NCBI RefSeq assembly: GCF_030687145.1
Contig: NZ_CP117460.1
Coordinates: 6,386,001 to 6,450,000 of the forward strand
Source: Pseudomonas sp. FP1742
GTDB taxonomy: Bacteria; Pseudomonadota; Gammaproteobacteria; Pseudomonadales; Pseudomonadaceae
Reading direction: 5' to 3'
Length of the DNA stretch: 64,000 nucleotides
The translations under genes and the position numbers were made by a program. The notes under the pieces were generated by a model that had not been told where the DNA came from, made no database searches, and was given only the letters and a program-made list of their open reading frames with translations. Positions 37,220 through 49,746 of this stretch are shown in pieces (position 1 is the first letter of the stretch; every line of letters starts with the position of its first letter).

Positions 37220-38626
37220 GTGATGATCATGCAGCATCCAGCGCGTATTGAACTCTGGGCCATCCTGCGGCTGGCGGGGCCGTTGATTGCCTCGCAGTTG
37301 GCGCACATGTTGATGGTTCTCACCGACACCTTGATGATGGCGCGCCTGAGTCCCGAGGCGCTGGCCGGCGGCGGCCTGGGCGCGGCGACGTATTCGTTCG
37401 TGTCGATCTTCTGCATCGGCGTGATCGCGGCGGTCGGCACCCTGGTGGCGATCCGTCAGGGCGCGGGCGACATCATCGGCGCGGCGCGGCTGACCCAGGC
37501 CGGTTTGTGGCTGGCCTGGTTGATGGCGCTGGTGGCGGGTCTGCTGCTGTGGAACCTCAAACCGGTGTTGCTGCTGTTCGGACAGACCGAAACCAACGTT
37601 CAGGCGGCCGGCCAGTTTCTGTTGATCCTGCCGTTCGCCCTGCCCGGCTACCTGAGCTTCATGGCCCTGCGCGGCTTCACCAGCGCCATCGGCCGGGCAA
37701 CGCCGGTGATGGTCATCAGCCTCGGCGGCACCGTGGCCAACTTCCTGCTCAACTACGCGTTGATCACCGGCATGTTCGGCCTGCCGAAAATGGGCCTGAT
37801 GGGCATCGGTCTGGTCACGGCGATCGTGGCCAACCTCATGGCGCTGGCGCTCGCGCTGCACATCCGTCGGCATCCGGCCTATGACGCTTATCCGTTGAGC
37901 CAGGGTCTGTCGCGGCCCAACCGTCAGTACCTCAAGGAGTTGTGGCGCCTGGGCCTGCCGATTGGCGGCACCTATGCGGTGGAAGTCGGGTTGTTTGCCT
38001 TCGCCGCGCTGTGCATGGGCACCATGGGCAGTACGCAACTGGCGGCGCATCAGATCGCCCTGCAAATCGTCTCGGTGGCGTTCATGGTGCCGGCGGGGCT
38101 TTCCTATGCGATCACCATGCGCATCGGTCAGCATTACGGCGCCGGGCAATTGCTGGATGCGCGGCTGGCCGGACGGGTCGGGATCGCCTTCGGGGCCGTG
38201 TCGATGCTGGGGTTCGCAATGGTCTTCTGGCTGCTGCCGCATCAGCTGATCGGCTTGTTCCTGGACCACAACGACCCGGCCTTTCGCCCGGTGATCGAGT
38301 TGGCTGTGAGCCTGCTGGCGGTGGCGGCGTGGTTCGAGCTGTTCGACGGCACGCAAACCATTGCCATGGGCTGTATTCGCGGGCTCAAGGATGCCAAGAC
38401 CACGTTCCTGGTGGGTTTGGGCTGCTATTGGCTGATCGGCGCGCCAGCCGCGTGGTGGATGGCCTTCCATCTGAACTGGGGGCCGACGGGGGTCTGGTGG
38501 GGGTTGGCGTTGGGGCTGGCCTGTGCGGCGGTGAGTCTGACGCTGGCGTTTGAGTGGAAAATGAAGCGGATGATTCGGCGGGAGCCGTCGTCAGGGGCGA
38601 GTTTCCAAATCGCTCAGCCAGATTGA
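37220..38626 (+). CDS. MATE family multidrug efflux transporter
   Basis: A 468-residue NorM-type MATE transporter with about twelve membrane helices, expected to export cationic drugs using sodium or proton gradients. Family landmarks are LAGPLIASQLAHMLMVLTDT at the start, GLPIGGTYAVEVGLFAFAAL in the middle and the repeated MATE motifs in the two six-helix bundles. Neighbouring LysR gene is divergent. Two alternative ATGs lie within the first four codons, and I kept the first. Confidence 0.9.
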   Translation: MMIMQHPARIELWAILRLAGPLIASQLAHMLMVLTDTLMMARLSPEALAGGGLGAATYSFVSIFCIGVIAAVGTLVAIRQGAGDIIGAARLTQAGLWLAWLMALVAGLLLWNLKPVLLLFGQTETNVQAAGQFLLILPFALPGYLSFMALRGFTSAIGRATPVMVISLGGTVANFLLNYALITGMFGLPKMGLMGIGLVTAIVANLMALALALHIRRHPAYDAYPLSQGLSRPNRQYLKELWRLGLPIGGTYAVEVGLFAFAALCMGTMGSTQLAAHQIALQIVSVAFMVPAGLSYAITMRIGQHYGAGQLLDARLAGRVGIAFGAVSMLGFAMVFWLLPHQLIGLFLDHNDPAFRPVIELAVSLLAVAAWFELFDGTQTIAMGCIRGLKDAKTTFLVGLGCYWLIGAPAAWWMAFHLNWGPTGVWWGLALGLACAAVSLTLAFEWKMKRMIRREPSSGASFQIAQPD

Positions 38627-38632
38627 GATCCC

Positions 38633-38724
38633 CTGTGGGAGCGGGCTTGCTCGCGAAAGCGGTGTGCCAGTCGACATCTACGTTGGCTGATTTACCGCTT
38701 TCGCGAGCAAGCCCGCTCCCACAT
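38633..38724. repeat. REPIN
   Basis: GTGGGAGCGGGCTTGCTCGC at 38635 and GCGAGCAAGCCCGCTCCCAC ending at 38722, between the convergent MATE and phosphodiesterase genes. Confidence 0.92.
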
Positions 38725-38734
38725 TTGTCCGTGT

Positions 38735-40402
38735 TTAAACTACTTCCAGTGCGGGCTGCTGACTGGAGAAGGTCAAATACTCAACCAACTCCGCCAACGG
38801 CAACGGCTTGCTGATCAGGTACCCCTGCACCTGATCGCACCCGAACCCGCGCAACAATTCCAGCTGCGCCTGTGTTTCCACCCCTTCGGCGACCACTTCG
38901 AGGTTGAGGTTGTGCGCCAGGTTGATCATGGCATGCACCAGTTTGCGATTCTCTTCGCGCTCCTCCATGCCGCCGACAAAGCTCTTGTCGACCTTCAGCA
39001 AAGCAATCGGCAGGCTGTTGAGGTGCACGAACGAAGAGAACCCGGTGCCGAAATCGTCCAGCGAGAAGCGCACGCCCAGACGCCCGAGGGCATCCATGGT
39101 CTGCTTGACCAGATCGCTGCGACGCATCACCGCGGTTTCGGTCAGTTCGAACTCCAGCCATTGCGCCTCGACCCCACGCTCGGCAATCAGCCGGCTCAAG
39201 GTCGCCAGCAACTGGCTGTCCTGAAACTGTCGGAACGACAGGTTGATCGCCATATGCAACGCCGGCAACCCCCGTTCGCGCAACGCCTGCATGTCCCGCA
39301 GGGCTCGGGAAATCACCCAGTAACCCAGCGGCACGATCAAGCCGCTTTGCTCGGCCAGCGGCACGAACTCGCTGGGGGGCAGCAAACCGCGTTCGCCATG
39401 ACGCCAGCGCACCAAAGCTTCGAGGCCGACGATCTGACCGTCCTCAAGGTTCAGGCGCGGCTGGTAATGCAACTCCAGCTCATCGCGGCGCAAGGCCCGG
39501 CGCAGCTCGCTTTCAAGATCGGCGATGCTGCGAGCATTGCGGTTGATCCGCTCGTTGAAGATGTGAAAGGTACAACCTTGGGTGCTCTTGGCCTGCTGCA
39601 TGGCGATGTGGGCGTGCCACATCAATGGGTCGGCACCGGCCTGCGCTCGGGCGTGGGCAATGCCGAGACTGGAACCGATCAACAGGCTTTCGCCGTCGAT
39701 CCAATAGGGTTCGGACAGCGCTTCGGTAATGCGTTCGGCCATCCATTCGGCACGCTGGGGGGCGCGGCGGGTGTCGATCAGCAGGGCGAACTCATCGCTG
39801 CCCAGCCTCGCCAGTTGATCGCCGGCCTCCAGCTGGCTTTTCAGCCGCGAAACCACCTGCAGGATCAACCGGTCGCCGGCCTGATGCCCGAGGGCGTCAT
39901 TGGCGTGTCGAAAATTGTCGAGGTCGAGGTGACCGAGGGCCAGACCACGGCCGTCGTTTTCCGCCAGCCGCGCCGCCAGCAAGGTCTGAAAACCCTGACG
40001 GTTGGCGATGCCGGTCAACGGATCCTGCTCGGCCAGACGCTGCAAGGTGTTTTCCAGCACGCCGCGTTCACGGACATGACGCAGGCAGCGGCGCAGCATG
40101 CCGGCATCCAGCAGATTGCGCACCAACCAGTCGCTCACACCGTCGGGCGGCGCCAGCGGCTCGTGTTCGAGCAGCAACACCGTCGGCAGGTTGCAACGGC
40201 CGGGGGCCGGCTGCAGAGCAGGAATCGTCAACAACACCGCGCTGCGGTTGTCATCGAACAGGTTGCTGACCGACTCCCAGCTCGGCGCGCTAAGCAGCAC
40301 CGCCGAATTCCCCATCGGAGCCAGACACTCGCGCAACAACGCCGCCCATGCCGGCTCTTCGGCCAGTAGCAGCAAACGCAAGGGTTCGACAGGCGTAGAC
40401 AA
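38735..40402 (-). CDS. proE: GGDEF-EAL cyclic-di-GMP phosphodiesterase, ProE-like
   Basis: A 555-residue protein with an N-terminal receiver-like region (1-112) lacking an obvious phosphoacceptor, a GGDEF domain (about 120-285) and an EAL domain (about 297-550). The GGDEF site reads GSDEF at 201-205. The EAL catalytic set is intact: E328-A-L, N in AINLSF, DDFGTG at 449-454 and K in LLKVDKSF. So it should hydrolyse c-di-GMP, with the GGDEF part perhaps regulatory. Gene order next to rep matches PA5295 (ProE), which represses exopolysaccharide in P. aeruginosa. Confidence 0.85.
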   Translation of the reverse strand: MSTPVEPLRLLLLAEEPAWAALLRECLAPMGNSAVLLSAPSWESVSNLFDDNRSAVLLTIPALQPAPGRCNLPTVLLLEHEPLAPPDGVSDWLVRNLLDAGMLRRCLRHVRERGVLENTLQRLAEQDPLTGIANRQGFQTLLAARLAENDGRGLALGHLDLDNFRHANDALGHQAGDRLILQVVSRLKSQLEAGDQLARLGSDEFALLIDTRRAPQRAEWMAERITEALSEPYWIDGESLLIGSSLGIAHARAQAGADPLMWHAHIAMQQAKSTQGCTFHIFNERINRNARSIADLESELRRALRRDELELHYQPRLNLEDGQIVGLEALVRWRHGERGLLPPSEFVPLAEQSGLIVPLGYWVISRALRDMQALRERGLPALHMAINLSFRQFQDSQLLATLSRLIAERGVEAQWLEFELTETAVMRRSDLVKQTMDALGRLGVRFSLDDFGTGFSSFVHLNSLPIALLKVDKSFVGGMEEREENRKLVHAMINLAHNLNLEVVAEGVETQAQLELLRGFGCDQVQGYLISKPLPLAELVEYLTFSSQQPALEVV

Positions 40403-40664
40403 GCTAGCTCCCTAGACTCTGCAAAGATGTAGGCGGCGGGCATTATGCCGCTCGGGTAACCAATGACCAAATGACATCGGTTATCAAACATGGCTTCGAG
40501 TCTTGAATACGAACATTAGACGCGAATTCACTGCGCATCCTGCGTGAAAGTATCAAAACCGGCAAATAGAGATCGCGTGTTGCGTCACAAGTCGGAGAGA
40601 GCAGCACAATTCGCTGAGCCTGTTAAAATGCCGGCCCATTTCGCTAACGACTCCCTGATTTCGT

Positions 40665-43332
<2,668 letters not shown>

Positions 43333-43352
43333 ACCGCCACACCGCAAAAACC

Positions 43353-43445
43353 AATGTGGGAGCGGGCTTGCTCGCGAATACGGTGTATCAGTCGACACCA
43401 TCTGTGACTGATACTCCGTATTCGCGAGCAAGCCCGCTCCCACAT
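43353..43445. repeat. REPIN
   Basis: GTGGGAGCGGGCTTGCTCGC at 43356 and GCGAGCAAGCCCGCTCCCAC ending at 43443, between convergent xpt and the acetyl-CoA hydrolase gene. Confidence 0.92.
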
Positions 43446-43459
43446 TTCTCTGTTCGCCG

Positions 43460-45382
43460 CTACTGAGCAGTGGCTTTGAGGCCGGTGAGCAGTAACCGCT
43501 GGAACAAATCCTCCTTCAACCCTTCCGGTTTCGTCAGCTGCATCCGCTCCAGATGCACGGGAAACTCCGAAGGTTCTGGCGCATCCAGCGCCGCCTTGCC
43601 CAGTTCCAGAATTTCCGTGAGCTTGAACTTGCTCTTCAACCAGTTCAGCGCCCGCAATAAGTCCCGCTCCTCAGCTGTGAAATCGCAGCCCAGTGGATAC
43701 TCCGGAAACAGATTCGAATGCCGTGCCTGAACGGCCTGTAAACGCTGTGGGCTGTTGTCGGCAAAACGCGGATCGAGACGGAAATGCTTCGGCAATTTGC
43801 CAACGTTCTGCGCCTGTTCGATCAGCCCCGGCTGGAAGCGTGAGTCGCTGATGTTCAGCAACGCCTCGATCACCGCCGCGTCGGTCTTGCCCCGCAGATC
43901 GGCGATGCCGTACTCCGTGACAACGATGTCCCGCAGATGCCGCGGGATCGTGCAGTGGCCGTATTCCCAAACGATGTTCGAACTGACTTCACCACCCGAC
44001 TCACGCCAACTGCGCAGAAGCAGAATTGAGCGCGCCCCTTCCAGTGCATGACCCTGGGCCACGAAGTTGTATTGCCCGCCAACGCCGCTCAGCACCCGCC
44101 CGTCTTCAAGTTGATCAGCCACGCCGGCGCCGAGCAGGGTCATGGTGAACACGGTGTTGATGAAGCGCGCATCAAGGCGCTGCAAGCGTTTGAGCTCTTC
44201 CTGGCCGTAGAGCTCATTGATGTAACTGATACGGGTCATGTTGAATTCGAGCCGCTTGCTCTGCGGCAACTCGCGCAAGCGCTCGTAGAAACTGCGTGGC
44301 CCGAGGAAAAAACCGCCATGTACCGAGATGCCATCGGTTTGCGCCGCCTCATTCAGCGTCCCGGCGTTCGCCTGCTGCTGGGTCGGCACGTCCGGGTAGA
44401 CTTTGCGCCGCACGATCCCGGCATCCGCCAGTACCAGCAAGCCGTTGACGAACATTTCGCTGCAACCGTAAAGGCCTTTGGCGAACGGTTCGACGCCCCC
44501 TTCGCGCTCGATCAGCTGCGCCCACTGGCTGAGATTCAAATCTGCCAGCAACGCCTTGTAACCGTCACTGTCAGCCTGCCGCGCCAGCAACGCCGCTGTG
44601 AGGGCATCGCCCATGGCGCCGATGCCGATCTGCAAGGTGCCGCCATCGCGCACCAGCGTGCTGGCGTGCAGCCCGATGAAGTGATCCTGGCAACCCACCG
44701 GCATGTTCGGTGTGGAGAACAATGTGGTGTTGTCCTTGGCGTCGATCAGCAGGTCAAAGGTGTCGATGCCGACTTCCGCGTCACCGGGCATGTACGGCAA
44801 GTCGTTGTGCACCTGGCCCACCATCAGGATCGTCTCCCCCGCCGCCCGGCGCTTGGCGATCATCGGCAACAGGTCGAGGGTGATGTCCGGGTTGCAGCTC
44901 AGGCTCAGGCGATCGGGATGTTCGCTGTGGCTGGCGACCAGTTGCGCCACCAGATTCAATCCGGCGGCATTGATGTCCCGCGCGGCGTGGCTGTAATTGC
45001 TGCTGACGTAGTCCTGCTGGGCCGGTGCGCTGTTCAGCAGGCTGCCCGGTTGCATGAAGAACTGATGAATGTGGATGTTGCCTGGCAGGCTGTCGCGATG
45101 CAGGTCGGCGAGGAAATCCAGTTCCGGGTAATCGCCGAATACCCGCTCGATGAAGGGTTCGAGAAAGCGCTTTTGCAAGCCATCGCCCAAGGGCGGGCGG
45201 CCGAGGCACAGGGCGGTGTAGACCGTCAGCTGCCGCTCGGGCAGTTGCGCGACCCGTTGATACAGCGCATTGACGAAGTGGTTGGGTTTGCCCAGCCCCA
45301 GCGGCAGGCCCATGTGGATATGCGCCGGCAATCGTGCCAGGACGTCATCGACCGCCTGCTCGATAGAACACAACTGCACCAT
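43460..45382 (-). CDS. Acetyl-CoA hydrolase/transferase family protein
   Basis: A 640-residue protein of the family I CoA-transferase/acetyl-CoA hydrolase group. The C-terminal half holds GVGGQYNFVAQGHALEGARS, the strong SNIVWEYGHCTIPRHLRDIV and TEYGIADLRGK. The N-terminal half has LHIGLP-like HMGLPLGLGKPNHF. It is longer than the roughly 500-residue enzymes such as Cat1, with an extra C-terminal helical segment (about 560-640). It likely hydrolyses or transfers a short acyl-CoA; substrate unknown. GGAGG lies seven bases before the ATG. Confidence 0.85.
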   Translation of the reverse strand: MVQLCSIEQAVDDVLARLPAHIHMGLPLGLGKPNHFVNALYQRVAQLPERQLTVYTALCLGRPPLGDGLQKRFLEPFIERVFGDYPELDFLADLHRDSLPGNIHIHQFFMQPGSLLNSAPAQQDYVSSNYSHAARDINAAGLNLVAQLVASHSEHPDRLSLSCNPDITLDLLPMIAKRRAAGETILMVGQVHNDLPYMPGDAEVGIDTFDLLIDAKDNTTLFSTPNMPVGCQDHFIGLHASTLVRDGGTLQIGIGAMGDALTAALLARQADSDGYKALLADLNLSQWAQLIEREGGVEPFAKGLYGCSEMFVNGLLVLADAGIVRRKVYPDVPTQQQANAGTLNEAAQTDGISVHGGFFLGPRSFYERLRELPQSKRLEFNMTRISYINELYGQEELKRLQRLDARFINTVFTMTLLGAGVADQLEDGRVLSGVGGQYNFVAQGHALEGARSILLLRSWRESGGEVSSNIVWEYGHCTIPRHLRDIVVTEYGIADLRGKTDAAVIEALLNISDSRFQPGLIEQAQNVGKLPKHFRLDPRFADNSPQRLQAVQARHSNLFPEYPLGCDFTAEERDLLRALNWLKSKFKLTEILELGKAALDAPEPSEFPVHLERMQLTKPEGLKEDLFQRLLLTGLKATAQ

Positions 45383-45474
45383 CTGATCCTCCCGCCCGTT
45401 CCATGAATTGGGGCTGGACCGAGCTTGCCGGGTCTTTGCTGCAAAGAATAGCCTCAGGGGGAAATCGCAGGTAC

Positions 45475-45503
45475 AAAAAAGCCGCTCGCAAGCGGCTTTT
45501 CGT
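45475..45503 (-). terminator. Terminator of the cytochrome c5 gene
   Basis: AGCCGCT (45480-45486) pairs with AGCGGCT (45491-45497), with A-run and T-run on the two sides, 12 bases past the cytochrome gene stop on the minus strand. Confidence 0.85.
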
Positions 45504-45514
45504 TGAAGACAGGC

Positions 45515-45943
45515 TTATTTCAGGCCAGACATCTTCTGGATGGCACCTTCAAGGTCTTTCAGTTCGCAGTCACTGCAGGTGCCTTTTGGCGGCATCGCAT
45601 TGAGCCCGTTCAACGCTACCTTCGCCAAGCCAGCAGCGGTGCCGCCTTCTTTATCGGCGCGCTTTTTCCAGTCTGCGGCATCACCGATTTTGGGGGCGCC
45701 CAACAGGCCGGTGCCATGACAAGCATTGCAGTGTTTGGCAATAATTTCGTCGGGAGTTTTCGCTGCACCGCCGCCAACCGAAGCAGCGACTTCCATCCCC
45801 TTGCATTCTTTACCCTGCACACAAACCTGGCCGACTGGTTCAAGACGTTTAGCGATATCGTCGTTGGTCGCAGCTTGTGCGCTGACTGCCCAAAGGGCCA
45901 ATACGGTTGCTGGTGCGGCCAGCATTTTCATAATTAGGTTCAC
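45515..45943 (-). CDS. cycB: Cytochrome c5, periplasmic
   Basis: A 142-residue monoheme c-type cytochrome with a signal peptide (ending VSAQA near 24). The heme motif is CNACH at 72-76 (C72, C75, H76), and the axial methionine lies in AMPPKGTC near 117. The extra C-x-x-C (TCSDC) near the end is the disulfide characteristic of c5. It carries electrons in the periplasm to terminal oxidases or reductases. I take GTG 45943, seven bases after GAGGG; ATGs at codons 5 and 7 are alternatives that barely change the protein. Confidence 0.92.
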   Translation of the reverse strand: MNLIMKMLAAPATVLALWAVSAQAATNDDIAKRLEPVGQVCVQGKECKGMEVAASVGGGAAKTPDEIIAKHCNACHGTGLLGAPKIGDAADWKKRADKEGGTAAGLAKVALNGLNAMPPKGTCSDCELKDLEGAIQKMSGLK

Positions 45944-46113
45944 GCGTACACCCTCAATGGTGGCTAGTCACGCCTACGGCCACGGTTCGCAGGCGGGCGC
46001 AAGTATAGCGGTAAGCCCGCCACACTGAAACAACCCCAAAGTCGAAGGGGTCTTATCACCAGGCGGGGATACAGCATGGGCGTCTGCGCAATCCGGGCAC
46101 GACGCCTCTTCTC

Positions 46114-46662
46114 TTAGAAATTCGCTGGAGTGGCTGCGCTGATTAGTCGCGCCGGGGCATCGAACGGATTCCGGAAACGGTGCGGCTTGGTACTCTCAAA
46201 GTAGTAGCTGTCGCCGGCTTCGAGCACAAATGTTTCGAGCCCGACCACCAGTTCCAACCGACCTTCCACCAGAATCCCGGTTTCTTCGCCCTCATGGGTA
46301 AGCATCTCCTCACCGGTGTCGGCACCTGGCGGGTAGATTTCGTTGAGGAACGCGATAGCCCGGCTCGGGTGAGCCCGGCCGACGAGCTTCATGGTCACTG
46401 CGCCATCGGAAATATCGATCAGCTCGTGGGCCTTGTAGACGATCTGAGTCGGCTTTTCCTGCAGGATTTCTTCGGAAAAGAACTCGACCATGGACATGGG
46501 AATCCCGCCCAGGACTTTCCTCAGCGAACTGATCGAGGGGCTGACGCTATTCTTCTCGATCATCGAAATGGTGCTGTTGGTAACACCCGCACGTTTGGCG
46601 AGCTCACGCTGGGAAAGACCTTTGAGCTTACGGATCGATTGCAGTCGTTCACCGACGTCCAA
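46114..46662 (-). CDS. pauR: PauR-type XRE/cupin transcriptional regulator
   Basis: A 182-residue regulator with an N-terminal helix-turn-helix (VGERLQSIRKLKGLSQRELA, about 3-60) and a C-terminal cupin domain (about 105-178, LTHEGEETGILVEGRLELVVG). This matches PauR, which represses polyamine catabolism (pau) genes in P. aeruginosa and is relieved by polyamines. It sits next to dadX as in P. aeruginosa, and PauB- and PauC-like genes are 4-12 kb away. The cupin would bind the effector. Confidence 0.88.
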   Translation of the reverse strand: MDVGERLQSIRKLKGLSQRELAKRAGVTNSTISMIEKNSVSPSISSLRKVLGGIPMSMVEFFSEEILQEKPTQIVYKAHELIDISDGAVTMKLVGRAHPSRAIAFLNEIYPPGADTGEEMLTHEGEETGILVEGRLELVVGLETFVLEAGDSYYFESTKPHRFRNPFDAPARLISAATPANF

Positions 46663-46790
46663 TGCTGGAGCCTCCAGGGATTCAGGTTGCAGGGATATTG
46701 AGCGTTATCATGGCGACAGCGTTCAGTATTTACAACACTTGGGCCTGAATCCTGTTTGGTGAAGCGACTTTCGGTCGGGAAGGCTGTTTG

Positions 46791-47864
46791 TCAGGCCCCG
46801 GAATAGAGCAGCGGCACCCGGCGCAGGTTGCAGAAGATCTGGTAAGGAATCGTGCCCGCGGCGGCGGCGACGTCACTGGCGAGGATATTTTTGCCCCACA
46901 ACTCGACGGGTGAACCTAGGCCGGCTTGAGGCACGTCGGTCAGGTCGACGCACAGCATGTCCATCGATACCCGGCCCAGTAACTGGCTACGCTGCCCGGC
47001 CACCAGCACCGGTGTGCCGCTCGGGGCCTGGCGCGGATAGCCGTCGGCATACCCCATCGCCACCACACCCACACGCATCGGCTTGGGGGTGACGAATTTC
47101 GCGCCGTAGCCAATCGGCTCGCCGGCCGGCAGTTCACGCACGCAAATCACTTTCGATTCCAGGGTCATCACCGGTTGCAGGCGGGACGCCACGGCATTGG
47201 CCTCTTCGAATGGCGTCGCGCCATAGAGCATGATGCCGGGGCGCACCCAATCGCTCGGAATCTGCGGCCAACCGAGCACCGCCGGCGAGTTCCGCAGACT
47301 GATTTCGGCCGACAACCCCTGACGCGCCGCCTCGAACACCGCAACCTGCTCGGCGCTGGCCTGGCAGTGCAGCTCATCGGCGCGGGCGAAGTGACTCATC
47401 AGCACGATCTTCGCCACTTTGCCGCTGGCCAGCAGCCGTTGATAGGCCGCCTGGTAATCCGCCGGGTGCAGGCCAACCCGATGCATGCCCGAGTCAAGCT
47501 TGAGCCAGACCGTGATCGGTTTGCTCAGCGCGGCTTTTTCAATGGCTTCGAGCTGCCACAGCGAGTGCACCACGCACCAGAAGTCGTGTTCGACGATCAG
47601 CGCCAACTCATCGGCTTCGAAAAAACCTTCCAGCAACAACACCGGCGCACGAATGCCGGCGGCGCGCAGCTCCAGGGCTTCCTCAATGCAGGCCACGGCA
47701 AACCCGTCCGCCTCGGCTTCCAGCGCCTGGGCGCAACGCACGGCGCCATGGCCATAGGCATCGGCCTTGATCACCGCGAGCGCACGGGCACCCGTGACTT
47801 CACGAGCGATCCGGTAGTTGTGACGCAGGGCTTGAAGGTCGATCAGGGCACGGGCAGGACGCAT
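46791..47864 (-). CDS. dadX: Catabolic alanine racemase DadX
   Basis: A 357-residue PLP-dependent alanine racemase. K33 in [10 protein letters not shown] binds PLP. The second catalytic base is the tyrosine in [11 protein letters not shown] near 255, and [14 protein letters not shown] is the usual C-terminal landmark. It converts L-alanine to the D-form used by DadA. It closes the dadA-ridA-dadX operon, 96 bases after ridA. Standard length. Confidence 0.95.
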   Translation of the reverse strand: MRPARALIDLQALRHNYRIAREVTGARALAVIKADAYGHGAVRCAQALEAEADGFAVACIEEALELRAAGIRAPVLLLEGFFEADELALIVEHDFWCVVHSLWQLEAIEKAALSKPITVWLKLDSGMHRVGLHPADYQAAYQRLLASGKVAKIVLMSHFARADELHCQASAEQVAVFEAARQGLSAEISLRNSPAVLGWPQIPSDWVRPGIMLYGATPFEEANAVASRLQPVMTLESKVICVRELPAGEPIGYGAKFVTPKPMRVGVVAMGYADGYPRQAPSGTPVLVAGQRSQLLGRVSMDMLCVDLTDVPQAGLGSPVELWGKNILASDVAAAAGTIPYQIFCNLRRVPLLYSGA

Positions 47865-47960
47865 GGCAGCAGACTTCTAGTCGGTCATTGGAAAAAAACC
47901 GGCGCTGGCTGATAGCGTCAACCACCAACAGCACCGGGAGAGGGATCTTTGTAACTTGAT

Positions 47961-48314
47961 TTATGGCAGCGCGGCGACAACCGACAGCTCGACCAGGATT
48001 TGCGGCTCGCACAGCTTCGATTCGACCGTGGCACGGGCCGGTGCAACGCCTTTGGGCAGCCACTGGTCCCACACCGAGTTCATGCCCGCGAAGTGCGCAT
48101 CGATGTCTTTCAGATAAATCGTCACCGATAGCAGACGGTTTTTGTCGGTCCCGGCCAAATCCAGCAAACGCTCGATGTTGGCGAGAGTTTCACGGGTCTG
48201 TTGTTCAATCCCGGCGTTCATGTCGTCGCCGACCTGCCCTGCCAGATACACCGTGCCGTTATGGACAACGATCTGGCTCATGCGCTCATTGGTGAGCTGG
48301 CGCTGGATTGACAT
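47961..48314 (-). CDS. ridA: RidA family reactive-intermediate deaminase
   Basis: A 117-residue Rid/YjgF-like protein that likely hydrolyses imines or enamines released by DadA. The catalytic-type arginine is in [15 protein letters not shown] near 92-106, and [10 protein letters not shown] near 21-30 is the conserved N-terminal strand. Start at 48314 gives a 29-base overlap with the dadA 3' end, and a second in-frame ATG at codon 12 would give no overlap. The operon place between dadA and dadX is common in Pseudomonas. Confidence 0.88.
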   Translation of the reverse strand: MSIQRQLTNERMSQIVVHNGTVYLAGQVGDDMNAGIEQQTRETLANIERLLDLAGTDKNRLLSVTIYLKDIDAHFAGMNSVWDQWLPKGVAPARATVESKLCEPQILVELSVVAALP

Positions 48315-49590
48315 GTTTTGCAGACTCCTGAAGTTTGTTGCCGTAACGGGAAATATCGAGGCCTTCGGCGCTGATCTGTGGCGTTCTTTTCGCCATCAAG
48401 TCCGCCAGCAAGCGACCGGAACCACAAGCCATGGTCCAGCCAAGTGTGCCGTGGCCCGTGTTCAAGAACAGGTTTTTGAACGGCGTGGCACCAACAATCG
48501 GCGTGCCGTCCGGGGTGGTCGGACGCAGACCGGTCCAGAAACTCGCCTCGGCCAGATTGCCGCCCTGAGGATAAAGGTCGTTGACGATCATCTCCAGGGT
48601 TTCGCGTCGGCGCGGGTTCAACGACAGGTCAAAACCGGCGATTTCCGCCATGCCACCGACGCGGATGCGGTTGTCGAAACGGGTGATCGCGACCTTGTAG
48701 GTCTCGTCGAGAATGGTCGACGTCGGAGCCATCGCCGGGTTGGTGATCGGCACAGTCAGCGAGTAACCCTTGAGCGGATACACCGGCGCCCTGATGCCCA
48801 GCGGCTTGAGCAATTGCGGCGAGTAGCTACCCAGCGCCAGGACATAACGGTCGGCGGTTTCCAGCTTGCCGTCGATCCAAACACCATTGATGCGATCACC
48901 GGCGAAGTCGAGGCGCTGGATGTCCTGGCCGAAACGGAATTCCACACCCAGTTTCACAGCCATTTCGGCCAGGCGGGTGGTGAATATCTGGCAGTCGCCG
49001 GTCTGGTCGTTCGGCAGTCGCAAGGCACCGGCGAGGATGTCGGTGACGCTGGCCAGGGCCGGTTCGACCCGGGCAATGCCGGCGCGATCAAGCAGTTCAA
49101 ACGGCACGCCGGACTCTTTCAGCACGGCGATGTCCTTGGCGGCCCCATCAAGTTGCGCCTGGGTGCGGAACAGCTGGGTAGTACCGAGGCTGCGGCCTTC
49201 GTAGGCAATACCGGTTTCGGCGCGCAATTCGTCGAGACAGTCGCGGCTGTACTCGGACAGGCGCACCATGCGCTCTTTGTTCACCGCGTAGCGGCTGGCC
49301 GTGCAGTTGCGCAGCATCTGCGCCATCCACAGGTATTGGTCGATATTGGCGGTGGCCTTGATTGCCAATGGCGCGTGACGCTGCAACAGCCACTTGATGG
49401 CTTTGAGCGGTACGCCTGGCGCAGCCCACGGCGAGGCATAACCCGGCGAAACCTGCCCGGCGTTGGCGAAGCTGGTTTCCATGGCCGGCGCTGGCTGACG
49501 GTCCACGACCGTCACTTCAAAACCGGCTCGTGCCAGATAATAGGCACTGGCGGTACCGATAACGCCGCTACCCAAGACCAGAACGCGCAT
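48286..49590 (-). CDS. dadA: D-amino acid dehydrogenase DadA
   Basis: A 434-residue FAD-dependent D-amino acid dehydrogenase with the Rossmann motif [17 protein letters not shown] (about 7-23) and the C-terminal [31 protein letters not shown]. It oxidises D-alanine and other D-amino acids to 2-oxo acids and passes electrons to the respiratory chain. I choose the ATG at 49590 (MRVLVLGSG), eight bases after GAGGG, over two in-frame starts five codons upstream. It is the first gene of the dad operon, divergent from lrp. Confidence 0.95.
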   Translation of the reverse strand: MRVLVLGSGVIGTASAYYLARAGFEVTVVDRQPAPAMETSFANAGQVSPGYASPWAAPGVPLKAIKWLLQRHAPLAIKATANIDQYLWMAQMLRNCTASRYAVNKERMVRLSEYSRDCLDELRAETGIAYEGRSLGTTQLFRTQAQLDGAAKDIAVLKESGVPFELLDRAGIARVEPALASVTDILAGALRLPNDQTGDCQIFTTRLAEMAVKLGVEFRFGQDIQRLDFAGDRINGVWIDGKLETADRYVLALGSYSPQLLKPLGIRAPVYPLKGYSLTVPITNPAMAPTSTILDETYKVAITRFDNRIRVGGMAEIAGFDLSLNPRRRETLEMIVNDLYPQGGNLAEASFWTGLRPTTPDGTPIVGATPFKNLFLNTGHGTLGWTMACGSGRLLADLMAKRTPQISAEGLDISRYGNKLQESAKHVNPAPAHQ

Positions 49591-49746
49591 TTTCATATCC
49601 CTCATCGCGGCTTACCGCTGACGTTTATTGTGCAGACCGAAGATGTGGGCAGTTTAAAAAAGATTAGGCAGTGCTTTTCACTATATAAGTGCCTATATTT
49701 GGCGACAATTCTCGGCAAAAACCCTTTTCACGGAGGCGCATCCCCT

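Noticed and set aside
48142..49746. Long in-frame extension upstream of lrp
   Set aside because: It is antisense to dadA and ridA. The Lrp family N-terminus begins at 49747.
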